From the NCBI RefSeq assembly GCF_039975415.1, contig NZ_JBDWHD010000007.1: DNA of 64,000 nucleotides; one strand, written 5' to 3'. Of the stretch, positions 34,033-42,952 are shown one piece after another. A program made the position numbers and the translations under genes. Below the pieces are notes generated by a model. It made no database searches, was not told the origin of the DNA, and saw only the letters and a list, made by a program, of their open reading frames with translations. The stretch is from Ascidiaceihabitans sp039975415 (lineage in GTDB: Bacteria; Pseudomonadota; Alphaproteobacteria; Rhodobacterales; Rhodobacteraceae). The first letter of the stretch is position 1; every line of letters begins with the position of its first letter.

Positions 34033-34424
34033 CCGTTTTCACACAAGATATATGCCTCGCGCAGGCCGTGCGGCTTGTCTGTGGGTTCTTGCAAAATCGT
34101 GACATCCGCCATGCCATGCGCCCGCAGGTATGCATCGTCAGGGTCAACATCATACAATCTGATCTCTACGCCTGCCCCACGCGGTGGGTTTTCCGGTAGA
34201 AGATCCAGCAAGGGGTTGCTGTGATAGGTGGCGTCACTGTGCAACTGCAACACTTGGTCGCCGATTTTTGCAATGGCGAAATCTTTGCTGACTTGAAACA
34301 TCTCGGCCTGAAATGCCCCAGCCAGAAAAGAGGCCTCGCGCCCCACGCTGCGAACCAGAATGTTCACACCAATGCCGCGCAGTGATTTGCCGAAGTCCTC
34401 GGCGCTGACGTTTTCGTAATCCAT
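34002..34424 (-). CDS. VOC (glyoxalase/bleomycin resistance) family protein
   Basis: A 140-residue protein with the two beta-alpha-beta3 modules of the vicinal-oxygen-chelate superfamily: GIGVNILVRSVGREASFLAG is a typical first module, FQAEMF the second strand, and GVEIRLYDVDPDDAYLRAHG the linker into the second. The metal residues I would expect (His/Glu) are only partly visible. Function unknown. It lies downstream of the LysR gene in opposite orientation. Confidence 0.72.
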   Translation of the reverse strand: MDYENVSAEDFGKSLRGIGVNILVRSVGREASFLAGAFQAEMFQVSKDFAIAKIGDQVLQLHSDATYHSNPLLDLLPENPPRGAGVEIRLYDVDPDDAYLRAHGMADVTILQEPTDKPHGLREAYILCENGYAWVPSRPL

Positions 34425-34461
34425 GCGAAATTGTTACGTCGAACGTTGCGTATGGCAAGCA

Positions 34462-35133
34462 TTATAACAAAGACAACAAAGCCCGCTCTGCTTGGCGCAA
34501 CCCTTGCGGCCCGTCTGGAATGTCAGGCGGGGGCGAATCGTGCAGGGCAATGACCTTTGGGGCACATAACTGTTGCGTGCGATGGTTGGCGTGTTGTGCA
34601 GGCAATCGGTTGCGGCCTGTGTCAAAATCCACATGGCGCCCGCGTAATGTGGTTGCCCCGAACGTCTTGTTCTCGGCGGCATAGTCCGGCGTTCCCACAC
34701 GCAGCGACGCGCGATCCATCAGGCGCAAAACAACGGCTACTGTGAAGTCTTCGCTTAGATCGTCACGCGCGATGCCGCTGGCAATTTCACGTCTGATCGC
34801 AGGCAAAGCCGCACCAAACCGCGCCAAGTCATCGAACTTGGTCTGCGATCTGAACGCGCTGAAGTCCGTATGATAACGATATTGCTTGCGGGTTCGGGCG
34901 TCGTAACCCGTGGCCTGCAAATGCCCGTTGGGACGGGGGCTGATCCAGACCTTTTCATAGGCAGGTGGCACGGCCAAAGCATCTATGCGCTTTCGCTCTG
35001 TCGCTTGTTCGATGCGCGTGTGGTCAGGTGTGCGGTAGCTCCAGCTGCTGCCCGCTTTGCGTCGGGTGATGCCGGGGTGTGTGTCTGGGGACCACGTCAA
35101 GGTGTCTGGCAAATCTGTCTGCATAAATGACAA
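34462..35133 (-). pseudogene. DNA topoisomerase IB, decayed by deletion and frameshift
   Basis: The first ~160 residues are a normal bacterial topoisomerase IB (PGITRRKAG, ERKRIDALAVPPAYEKVWISPR-type N-terminal domain, RKQYRYHTDF, FTVAVVLRLMDRASLRVG and TTLRGRHV). After TTLRGRHVDFDT the frame jumps to what should be the end of the protein: read one frame over, the bases give LHNTPTIARNSYV, the family's C-terminal motif with the active-site Tyr (codon 34568-34566), and then, back in the first frame, PKVIALHD...LRQAERALLSLL. About 100 residues holding the catalytic Arg and Lys are missing, with a 1-base deletion near 34560. The stop-free length is chance. Confidence 0.8.
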
Positions 35134-35346
35134 ACGCCATACCCCGCCCTTTGGTTCCCTTAATCCGTAGTCACCGGATCACTATCAGCATCACGCGTAA
35201 TTTGCGGCGTACGGGTTGGTATTCCGCATTCAGCGAAGTGATGTATGACACTATCCACGGGCTGCAAAAGGCCAATGGATGTACCAGTTTCAAGAAACGC
35301 ACACGCCCCCACTTGCGCTTGCCCGTATTCTCAGAATACTCGGTAC

Positions 35347-37146
35347 ATGGAACACAAGACTTTCCCAAGCTGGCCCGACACCGCCCCCTATCTTATCGAA
35401 GTTGCTGCTGGCCGTGCGCCCGCACAGACCGTCATTCGCGGCGGGATCTGGGTAAATGTGCACACCCGTGAGGCTTTGCCCGACCATGATATCGCCATCA
35501 CACATGGGCGGATCGCCTGTGTGGTGCCGGACGCCTCCCATTGCATTGGTCCTGACACGGAAATCATCGAGGCCAATGGACGCTACATGATCCCGGGCCT
35601 ATGCGATGGGCATATGCACATCGAATCGGGCATGTTGACGCCTGCAGAATTTGCCCGCGCCGTGATCCCCCATGGCACCACGTCCATGTTCACAGACCCG
35701 CATGAGATCGCGAATGTTCTGGGCCTTGAAGGCGTGCGTTTGATGCACGACGAGGCACTGATCCAACCCATCAATGTATTTACGCAAATGCCGTCCTGTG
35801 CGCCGTCCGCGCCGGGGATGGAAACCACAGGATACGAAATCAGCGCCGAAGATGTCGCCGAAGCCATGACATGGCCCGGCATTATCGGTCTGGGCGAGAT
35901 GATGAATTTCCCCGGCGTCAGCAACGCCGATCCCAAAATGCTGGCAGAAATCGCAGCAACACAAAACGCGGGCAAAACCGTAGGGGGCCACTACGCATCC
36001 CCTGACCTTGGCCCCGCCTTTGCGGCTTATGTCGCAGGCGGTCCGGCCGACGATCACGAAGGGACGTGCGAGGCCGACGCGATCGCACGGATGCGCCAAG
36101 GGATGCGATCGATGATCAGGTTGGGCAGTGCTTGGTATGATGTGGAAACGCAGATCACAGCCATCACCGAAAAGGGGCTGGATTCACGCAACATGATCCT
36201 GTGCACGGACGATTGCCATTCAGGCACTTTGGTCAATGACGGGCATATGAACCGCGCGGTGCGTCATGCGATTGAGTGTGGTTGTGACCCGCTGGTGGCT
36301 TTGCAAATGGCGACGATAAACACGGCGACCCACTTTGGTCTGGAACGCGAAATCGGATCGTTGACGCCGGGGCGGCGGGCAGATGTGATCCTGACCTCTG
36401 ATTTGAAAACACTGCCCATCGAACATGTGATTGCACGAGGGAAAACAGTCTCTATTCAAGGCAAAATCCAAGTGGACTGCCCGCATCTGGACTGGCCGGA
36501 AAACGCACGCAACACCGTGCATATGGGCAAAACGCTTAGCGGCACGGACTTTGAAATCGCAGCGCCCAGCGGAGCGAATTCCGTCACCGCAAACGTGATC
36601 GGCGTGGTCGAAAACCAAGCGCCCACCAAAGCGCTGAAAGCGGACTTGCCTGTGCGCGACGGGCTTGTGCAAAGCGAAGGCGACGTGTGCCAGATCGCGC
36701 TTGTGGAACGGCACCGCGCGACGGGGGGCGTGGTGAACGCCTTTGTGTCGGGCTTTGGCTACAAGGGGCCAATGGCGATGGCCTCGACCGTGGCGCATGA
36801 CAGCCATCACATGATTGTGGTGGGCACCGACCGCGAAAACATGGCGCTGGCGGCAAATCGGCTCGCAGAAGTCGGCGGCGGCATCACGTTATTTAAGGAC
36901 GGCACTGAACAGGCTTTGGTCGAATTGCCCATTGCTGGCCTTATGTCCGACAGACCAGCCACAGAGGTCGCCGCAAAGGCAGACAAGCTGATCGCGGCGA
37001 TGGTCGATTGCGGCTGCACGCTGAACAACGCTTACATGCAACATTCCCTTTTGGCCCTCGTGGTCATACCGGAACTGCGCATATCCGACTTGGGATTGGT
37101 CGATGTGCGTTCCTTTGAATTTATCCCGATATTCGACGACGTATGA
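35347..37146 (+). CDS. adeC: Adenine deaminase
   Basis: Deaminates adenine to hypoxanthine, a metal-dependent amidohydrolase. The start at 35347 (MEHKTFPSW) gives 599 residues, the normal length. Motifs are IPGLCDGHMHIESGML (metal His-x-His), FTDPHEIANVLG, GLGEMMNFPGV, GHYASPDL, ILCTDDCHSG and the C-terminal adenine-deaminase domain with GVVNAFVSGFGYKGPMA. It overlaps the start of amn by 4 nt, so purine breakdown from AMP is arranged as one unit. Confidence 0.95.
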   Translation: MEHKTFPSWPDTAPYLIEVAAGRAPAQTVIRGGIWVNVHTREALPDHDIAITHGRIACVVPDASHCIGPDTEIIEANGRYMIPGLCDGHMHIESGMLTPAEFARAVIPHGTTSMFTDPHEIANVLGLEGVRLMHDEALIQPINVFTQMPSCAPSAPGMETTGYEISAEDVAEAMTWPGIIGLGEMMNFPGVSNADPKMLAEIAATQNAGKTVGGHYASPDLGPAFAAYVAGGPADDHEGTCEADAIARMRQGMRSMIRLGSAWYDVETQITAITEKGLDSRNMILCTDDCHSGTLVNDGHMNRAVRHAIECGCDPLVALQMATINTATHFGLEREIGSLTPGRRADVILTSDLKTLPIEHVIARGKTVSIQGKIQVDCPHLDWPENARNTVHMGKTLSGTDFEIAAPSGANSVTANVIGVVENQAPTKALKADLPVRDGLVQSEGDVCQIALVERHRATGGVVNAFVSGFGYKGPMAMASTVAHDSHHMIVVGTDRENMALAANRLAEVGGGITLFKDGTEQALVELPIAGLMSDRPATEVAAKADKLIAAMVDCGCTLNNAYMQHSLLALVVIPELRISDLGLVDVRSFEFIPIFDDV

Positions 37147-38621
37147 AAGAGAAAAGAATGACAATAATAAAAACACCAAACACACCAAAACCAGAACGCT
37201 TCACCGATGCCGCAGCGGCAGTTGATCGGTTGGAGGCGCTGTACACACAGGCCACAGAATTCCTATGCAAAACATTCGCGGCTGCCCTGACCGAAGGCGC
37301 CCCTGAGGGCCGCATGCGTGCCTTTTACCCAGAGGTGCGGATCACCACGACAAGCTACGCCAAAATCGACACGCGGCTTTCCTTTGGGCATGTGTCGTCT
37401 CCGGGCACCTATGCTGCCACGATCACGCGCCCGGACCTGTTTCGCCACTATCTTATCCAGCAAATCGGCTTGCTGTTGGAACATCATGGCTGTGGCGTCA
37501 GTGTCGGGGCGTCCGACACGCCAATTCCTGTGCATTTTGCTGTTGCGAATGATGCCTCTATTACTGTGCCCCAAGAAGGGGCCGCCGATTTTACATTGCG
37601 CGATGTGTTTGACGTGCCAGACCTGAGCACCACAAATGATGACATTGTGAATGGCACCTACGTGTCGCCGGATGACACGCAACCCTTGGCGCCTTTCACC
37701 GCGCAGCGCGTCGACTATTCCTTGGCGCGGCTGTCACATTATACGGCCACCGACGCCCGGCATTTCCAGAGTCACGTGTTGTTCACAAACTACCAGTTCT
37801 ACGTATCAGAATTTGAAAACTACGCCCGTAAGATGCTGGACGACCCAAACAGCGGCTACACAAGTTTTGTGTCCACCAACAACGCGACAATCACCAAAGG
37901 CGATCAGGCGTTGGAGGCTTCTGAGAAAATGCCGCAAATGCCGACTTATCACCTGACGCGGGTGGATGGGTCCGGGATCACGCTGGTCAACATCGGGGTG
38001 GGGCCGTCCAATGCGAAAACTGCAACAGACCACATTGCTGTTCTGCGTCCGCATGCGTGGTTGATGGTGGGGCATTGTGCTGGGCTGCGGAACTCTCAGG
38101 CCTTGGGTGACTTTGTGCTAGCCCATGCCTATCTGCGTGAAGATCATGTGCTGGACGACGACCTGCCTGTGTGGGTGCCAATCCCCGCGTTGGCTGAAAT
38201 ACAGATCGCGCTGGAACAGGCCGTGGCACAAGTCACAAAGTTAGAGGGCTATGAACTAAAGCGGGTGATGCGCACCGGCACAGTGGCAACAATCGACAAC
38301 CGCAACTGGGAATTGCGCGACCAATCCGGACCCGTGCAACGCCTAAGCCAAAGCCGAGCGGTGGCACTGGACATGGAAAGCGCCACAATTGCGGCCAATG
38401 GTTACCGGTTTCGGGTGCCTTACGGCACGCTGTTGTGTGTTTCAGACAAACCACTGCACGGGGAATTGAAGCTGCCCGGGATGGCGTCAGACTTTTACAA
38501 AACGCAGGTAGCCAGCCATCTGATGATCGGGATACGGGCGATGGAGCATCTGCGCGAAATGCCGCTGGAACGCATCCAAAGCCGGAAATTGCGGTCATTT
38601 GAAGAAACGGCCTTCCTCTGA
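37143..38621 (+). CDS. amn: AMP nucleosidase
   Basis: Splits AMP into adenine and ribose-5-phosphate, giving the substrate of the upstream adenine deaminase. The 492-residue protein has the AMP nucleosidase N-terminal domain (FYPEVRITTTSYAK) and a phosphorylase-like C-terminal domain with ITLVNIGVGPSNAKTATDH, ALDMESATIAANGYRF and VSDKPLHGE. Start at 37143 overlaps the adeC stop; ATG at 37158 is an alternative. Confidence 0.94.
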   Translation: MKEKRMTIIKTPNTPKPERFTDAAAAVDRLEALYTQATEFLCKTFAAALTEGAPEGRMRAFYPEVRITTTSYAKIDTRLSFGHVSSPGTYAATITRPDLFRHYLIQQIGLLLEHHGCGVSVGASDTPIPVHFAVANDASITVPQEGAADFTLRDVFDVPDLSTTNDDIVNGTYVSPDDTQPLAPFTAQRVDYSLARLSHYTATDARHFQSHVLFTNYQFYVSEFENYARKMLDDPNSGYTSFVSTNNATITKGDQALEASEKMPQMPTYHLTRVDGSGITLVNIGVGPSNAKTATDHIAVLRPHAWLMVGHCAGLRNSQALGDFVLAHAYLREDHVLDDDLPVWVPIPALAEIQIALEQAVAQVTKLEGYELKRVMRTGTVATIDNRNWELRDQSGPVQRLSQSRAVALDMESATIAANGYRFRVPYGTLLCVSDKPLHGELKLPGMASDFYKTQVASHLMIGIRAMEHLREMPLERIQSRKLRSFEETAFL

Positions 38622-38664
38622 CACCTAAAAAAACGCAAAAAACGTATATATTGAGGGTTTTTTT

Positions 38665-38693
38665 GAACACAATTCGTTGTGTTCAGACACAAC
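38665..38693. promoter_or_regulatory. Three-part overlapping inverted repeat upstream of the HU gene
   Basis: GAACACAA (38665-38672) pairs with TTGTGTTC (38677-38684) around a TTCG loop; alternatively GTTGTGT (38676-38682) pairs with ACACAAC (38687-38693). The two pairings share the middle segment and are mutually exclusive. The middle segment also overlaps a probable -35 box. It could be an operator or, if transcribed, a structural switch; a run of T precedes rather than follows it, so it is not a standard terminator of amn. Confidence 0.5.
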
Positions 38694-38705
38694 ATTCCGT
38701 TACAT
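38677..38705 (+). promoter_or_regulatory. Candidate promoter of the HU gene
   Basis: TTGTGT (38677-38682) and TTACAT (38700-38705) with a 17-bp spacer, 47 bp upstream of the HU start codon. The -35 box is inside the inverted repeats at 38665-38693. Confidence 0.45.
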
Positions 38706-38751
38706 TCTGCGGCAGAGGCCCAAAATCGGGCGGACGAAGGAGACCATAACA

Positions 38752-39039
38752 ATGGCAAAACCAATGACAAAAACCCAACTCGTCGCCGCATTGGCCGAGG
38801 ACATGGGGACAGACAAAAAAGCAGCGGGCGCAGCACTGGACGCAATGTGCGGCCTGATCACACGCGAAGTGTCCGGCGGCGGTGCAGTGACTTTGCCAGG
38901 CGTTGGCAAAATCTATTGCCGCGAGCGTCCAGAGCGTATGGTTCGCAACCCTGCGACAGGTGAACAGTTCAAAAAAGAAGCAGACAAAGTGGTCAAAATG
39001 ACCATTGCGAAAGCTTTGAAAGACAGCGTCAACGGCTAA
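38752..39039 (+). CDS. HU/IHF-family DNA-binding protein
   Basis: A 95-residue nucleoid protein. The helical N-terminus MTKTQLVAALAEDMGTDKKA and the beta-arm region with the GxGKIYCRERPERMVRNPATGE sequence (the RNPxTG motif inserts its Pro into the minor groove) are characteristic of HU. The start at 38752 has AAGGAG upstream. It is monocistronic, followed directly by a strong terminator. Confidence 0.92.
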   Translation: MAKPMTKTQLVAALAEDMGTDKKAAGAALDAMCGLITREVSGGGAVTLPGVGKIYCRERPERMVRNPATGEQFKKEADKVVKMTIAKALKDSVNG

Positions 39040-39062
39040 GCCTGACAGCGTCTTTAGTATCG

Positions 39063-39094
39063 AAAAGGGTCGTCTTCGGGCGGCCCTTTTTTTT
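39063..39094 (+). terminator. Rho-independent terminator after the HU gene
   Basis: AAAGGGTCG and CGGCCCTTT form a 9-bp stem (with one G-T pair) around TCTTCGGG, followed by an eight-base T-run (39087-39094). It lies 24 nt after the HU stop codon. Confidence 0.93.
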
Positions 39095-39253
39095 CGGCGG
39101 ATGCACTGAAGTGCACCTTACCCCGGATCGCATCCGTTTGATAAAAACAGTCCTTACGATCCTTTAATCTACCACGTTTCGCCAAATTCAACTGCGGCTT
39201 GCGCAGGCCTGCATTTTGGGAAAAGATCGCGCAAAATACAAAGGACTGCAGGC

Positions 39254-40123
39254 ATGGACATTCGCGCGATCGGCATGGGGCTTTTGTTTGCCCTGATTTG
39301 GTCTTCTGCCTTCTCGTCCGCACGCATAATTGTGGCCGACGCCTCACCTTTGGCATCCCTGTCCTTGCGCTTTTTCATATCCGGATTGATCGGCGTCGCC
39401 ATCGCACGCGCCCTTGGGCAAACGTGGCATCTGACCCGGGATCAATGGCGCGCCACGTTTATTTTCGGGCTGTGCCAGAACGCCATCTACCTTGGGCTTA
39501 ACTTTGTGGCCATGCAAACCATCGAAGCCTCTTTGGCGTCGATCATCGCATCGACCATGCCATTGATGGTCGCGCTGGCCGGATGGGTATTGTTTCGCGA
39601 AACCCTGCCACTTTTGGGTATCGCGGGTTTGGTCTTGGGCGTGGTCGGCGTGGTCTTGATTATGGGCGCCAGACTGTCGGGCGGCGTTGACGTCTTCGGG
39701 CTATCGTTATGTGTCATTGCAGCCGCAGCTTTGACAGTGGCCACCTTGTCGATGCGTGGCGCGTCATCCGGTGGAAATTTGATGATGGTGGTCGGGCTTC
39801 AGATGTTTGTGGGTGCAGGGGTTCTGGCGGGCGCGTCTGCCGTCACCGAAAACATCACCGTGAACGTAACCCCGGAACTTGTGGCAGCTTTCATTTACAC
39901 CACGCTGGCCCCCGGCCTGTTGGCCACCTGGATCTGGTTTGCGCTGGTGGCCCGGATCGGGGCAGTGCGGGCGGCAACCTTTCACTTTCTCAATCCCTTT
40001 TTCGGGGTCGCCATCGCGGCCCTTCTGCTTGGTGAACAACTGACAGCACGCGACATGATCGGAGTTGCAATCATTGCGCTTGGGATTTTGGCTGTTCAGG
40101 TATCGCGACAGCAGAAAACCTGA
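39254..40123 (+). CDS. DMT (EamA) family transporter
   Basis: A 289-residue inner-membrane protein with ten predicted helices and two EamA repeats; GLLFALIWSSAFSSARIIV, the ASIIASTMPLMVALAGWVLF helix and the C-terminal FLNPFFGVAIAALLLGEQL are typical. The substrate is not known. It stands alone between the HU gene and a thioredoxin-like gene. Confidence 0.87.
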   Translation: MDIRAIGMGLLFALIWSSAFSSARIIVADASPLASLSLRFFISGLIGVAIARALGQTWHLTRDQWRATFIFGLCQNAIYLGLNFVAMQTIEASLASIIASTMPLMVALAGWVLFRETLPLLGIAGLVLGVVGVVLIMGARLSGGVDVFGLSLCVIAAAALTVATLSMRGASSGGNLMMVVGLQMFVGAGVLAGASAVTENITVNVTPELVAAFIYTTLAPGLLATWIWFALVARIGAVRAATFHFLNPFFGVAIAALLLGEQLTARDMIGVAIIALGILAVQVSRQQKT

Positions 40124-40194
40124 TTTTGCGCCTTATCAGGGCCCTATTTTCGCGTTAACGTCTTGCGGAATTTAACACGTTTTGGAGTGCGTTT

Positions 40195-40596
40195 ATGAAC
40201 CGCCGTGCCTTTTGCTTGCTGTCTGTTTCGGCACTTGCTTTGCCCCATACAGCAATGGCGTATTCTTCCGTCACATTCCGCGCCGATGAATGGTCTGAAT
40301 TGCGCAAATCGGATCAAACGCTTGTTTTAAATTTTCGGGCCAAATGGTCACTGACCTGTCAGATCAAACTTGAAATGATTGCCAAGCTGATTGCCGAAAA
40401 TCCGGGCTACGGCCAACTGACTTTTGTGGACATTGATTGGGACACTTTCGGACAATCACAAATGACGCAGCGGATGAAGGTGACCCGCCGGTCCACTTTG
40501 GTTGTGATGAAAGGCGGACAGGAAGTCGCACGCATCGTCAACGAACCCTATGAGCGCAAAATGCGCGCATTCTTGGATCAGGCTCTTGCAGCCTGA
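40195..40596 (+). CDS. Thioredoxin-like protein without the first active-site Cys
   Basis: A 133-residue exported protein with a signal peptide (RRAF near the start, cleavage near AMA-YSS, residue 22). The thioredoxin fold is visible in VLNFRAKWSLTC, TFVDIDW, and VTRRSTLVVMKGGQEVARIV. Thioredoxins have WCxxC at the active site; here it reads WSLTC, so only Cys55 remains. A two-Cys disulfide cannot form, so a classic disulfide oxidoreductase role is unlikely. Its 3' end overlaps the GlxA-type gene by 47 nt. Confidence 0.78.
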   Translation: MNRRAFCLLSVSALALPHTAMAYSSVTFRADEWSELRKSDQTLVLNFRAKWSLTCQIKLEMIAKLIAENPGYGQLTFVDIDWDTFGQSQMTQRMKVTRRSTLVVMKGGQEVARIVNEPYERKMRAFLDQALAA

Positions 40597-41578
40597 CGCG
40601 AAGCCGGGTGACCATCCACGCAAATATGCGTTTTTGTTGCTTCCTGGTTTCTCGCCTCTTGGATTTTCCTGTGCCATCGAAGCGCTTAGCCTGTCCAACC
40701 ACCATCCGTCACGCACCCCCTTTTACAAATGGCGTTTGATCAGCGAAACGGGGGCGCCAGTACCGGCCTACAATGGCGTCACATTTCAAGTGGACTGCGC
40801 CCTGCCCGATCTGGACCGCCATGAAACCATCGTTGTGTGTGCCGGCGAAAACGTTGGCGAAGGCAGCACCAAACGCGTGTTAAGCTGGTTGCGCCGCGAG
40901 TCCCGCAAAGGGATGGATATCGGGGCTTTATCCTCGGGCACATATACGTTGGCCTTGGCGGGATTGCTTGCCGGCAAGCGCGTGACCACCCATTGGGAAT
41001 ATCACGGTGCCCTGACTGAAATGCTACCGGATGTGGTCATCGAAGACAGTCTTTTTTCTATAGATGGCCGTATTTTCACCAGTGCAGGCGGGGCCGCGTC
41101 CATGGACATGATGCTGGCACGCATCCACGCAGACCACGGCACTGACCTGGCGACATGGGTCGCAGACCAGATGATTTACACGACCCCCCGCCAGCCCACC
41201 GCGGCCCAGCGCATGTCGGCCCAGAACCGTCCCGAAGCCCGCAACAGCAAGCTCGCGCTGGCGATACAAATCATGGAAAACAACATCGAAGACCCCTTAA
41301 GCCCGGACGAAATCGCCAATGTCATTCAACTTAGCACACGGCAGCTTGAACGCCTGTTTGCGAAGTACATCAACACCTCCCCCAAGCGGTATTACTTGCG
41401 TCTACGCCTAAAACGAAGCCGCGAGTTGCTTCGCCAAACCGCTATGTCTGTCACAGACGTTTGCGTGACCTGTGGCTTTCAGTCCCTGTCCCATTTTTCC
41501 AAAAGCTACCGCACCGCCTACGGCATAAGCCCCGGTCAGGAAAAGCGTGGCCATGTGTTGGCTTGGGACCCGCATTGA
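40550..41578 (+). CDS. GlxA-type AraC-family transcriptional regulator
   Basis: A 342-residue protein with an N-terminal DJ-1/PfpI-like domain (AFLLLPGFSPLGFSCAIEALSL, GALSSGTYTLALAGLLAGKR) and a C-terminal AraC DNA-binding domain (DEIANVIQLSTRQLERLFAKYI, VTDVCVTCGFQSLSHFSKSYRTAYGISP). This layout is shared with regulators of choline, carnitine and glycine betaine metabolism. The PfpI catalytic Cys region reads ALSSGTY, so the domain is likely a sensor without enzyme activity. The true start could be a TTG near 40583, avoiding most of the overlap with the preceding gene. Confidence 0.88.
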   Translation: MSAKCAHSWIRLLQPDAKPGDHPRKYAFLLLPGFSPLGFSCAIEALSLSNHHPSRTPFYKWRLISETGAPVPAYNGVTFQVDCALPDLDRHETIVVCAGENVGEGSTKRVLSWLRRESRKGMDIGALSSGTYTLALAGLLAGKRVTTHWEYHGALTEMLPDVVIEDSLFSIDGRIFTSAGGAASMDMMLARIHADHGTDLATWVADQMIYTTPRQPTAAQRMSAQNRPEARNSKLALAIQIMENNIEDPLSPDEIANVIQLSTRQLERLFAKYINTSPKRYYLRLRLKRSRELLRQTAMSVTDVCVTCGFQSLSHFSKSYRTAYGISPGQEKRGHVLAWDPH

Positions 41579-41637
41579 TCCTTAACCATGTGGACGCTAT
41601 GCAGTGACCTAAGCCAAATTCAGAACGGATTTATTTA

Positions 41638-42888
41638 ATGAATATCATGTTTGTGCACCAAAATATGCCCGGCCAATACCGCGAATTCGTGCAATGGCTG
41701 GTTGGGCGCGGTGTCCATAACATTGTCTTTTTGACCCAGCGCAAAAACGCCCCCAAAATCGACGGGGTGCGTACCATTGTTTACAAACCACACAACGTCG
41801 CCAAAGACGACGCCTACGGGCTGTCACGGACGTGGGAAAACGCCACAGGGTCCGGTTTCGGGGCGGCCCAAGCAGCCAGCAAATTGAAAGATACCGGATT
41901 TACCCCCGACATCATTATTGGCCATGTGGGCTGGGGCGAACTGACCTTTATGAAAGAGGTGTATCCAAACACACCCATCATCGGCTTCTTCGAATACTAT
42001 TACAGCGCCCACGGCGGACCGGTAGGCTTTGATCCGGAAAGCCCAGTGTCCGCACATTCCCCCTATATTCTGGCCGCCAACAACGCTGTGCCTTTGGTAA
42101 ACATTGAAGTTGTCGATTTGGGGCATTGCCCGACCTATTGGCAACGCGACCGCTTTCCCGAAAGCTTCCACGACAAATGCTATGTTTGTCATGACGGCAT
42201 CCGCACCGACACGCTGTTGCCCGACCCAGACGTCGAACTGACGTTGGGCCGCGTGGACCGTGCGCTGACCCGTGCCGACGACGACATTGTCACCTACATG
42301 GCGCGCAATCTGGAAACCACGCGCGGCTTTCACCAGTTCATGCGCGCCCTGCCCGGCATTCAGGCCGGCCATCCCAATGCCCGCGTTCTGGTGATTGGCG
42401 GCAACGACACGTCCTATGGCGGCAAGTCCAAACATCCCGGTGGATTGCGCGGCCAGATGGAGGCCGAGGTGGGCGACCGCGTCGATTGGTCCCGCGTGCA
42501 TTTTCTGGGCCAAGTCCCTTTCGAGGATTACCAGAAGATCATCCAGATCAGCAAATGCCACCTGTATCTGTCGATGCCCTTCGTGCTGTCATGGTCCTGC
42601 CTTGAAAGCATGTCGATGGGGGCCACGATTGTCGCGTCCGATGTGGCGCCTGTCCGCGAGGCGATCACCCACGGTGAAACCGGTTTGATCGTGGATTTCT
42701 TTGATCCGGATGCGATTGCTGCCCAAGTTGTTGACGTTCTGCAAAATCCCGAAACCTACGCCCATATTGGGCCAGCCGCACGGGACCATGTGGTGAAAAC
42801 CTACGACTTCCATACCGTATGCCTGCCCGAACACATTCGGCAAATCAACGATCTGGTGCCTGAAGCAAAGCGCATGGCGCTGCCATAA
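41638..42888 (+). CDS. Glycosyltransferase, GT4 type
   Basis: A 416-residue GT-B glycosyltransferase. The N-terminal domain begins MNIMFVHQNMPGQYREF; ICHDGI-like CYVCHDGIRTDTLLP and the family-specific QRDRFPESFHDK lie in the linker; the C-terminal nucleotide-sugar domain has the E-x7-E-type region VLSWSCLESMSMGATIVASDVAPVREAI. Acceptor and donor are unknown. It begins the polysaccharide-related block, 64 nt before the GH25 gene. Confidence 0.88.
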   Translation: MNIMFVHQNMPGQYREFVQWLVGRGVHNIVFLTQRKNAPKIDGVRTIVYKPHNVAKDDAYGLSRTWENATGSGFGAAQAASKLKDTGFTPDIIIGHVGWGELTFMKEVYPNTPIIGFFEYYYSAHGGPVGFDPESPVSAHSPYILAANNAVPLVNIEVVDLGHCPTYWQRDRFPESFHDKCYVCHDGIRTDTLLPDPDVELTLGRVDRALTRADDDIVTYMARNLETTRGFHQFMRALPGIQAGHPNARVLVIGGNDTSYGGKSKHPGGLRGQMEAEVGDRVDWSRVHFLGQVPFEDYQKIIQISKCHLYLSMPFVLSWSCLESMSMGATIVASDVAPVREAITHGETGLIVDFFDPDAIAAQVVDVLQNPETYAHIGPAARDHVVKTYDFHTVCLPEHIRQINDLVPEAKRMALP

Positions 42889-42952
42889 AGCTTGTTTCAA
42901 AACACAACCTCTGCGTTAATCACTGCATTGATAGATTTAACAGGAGGCAATT

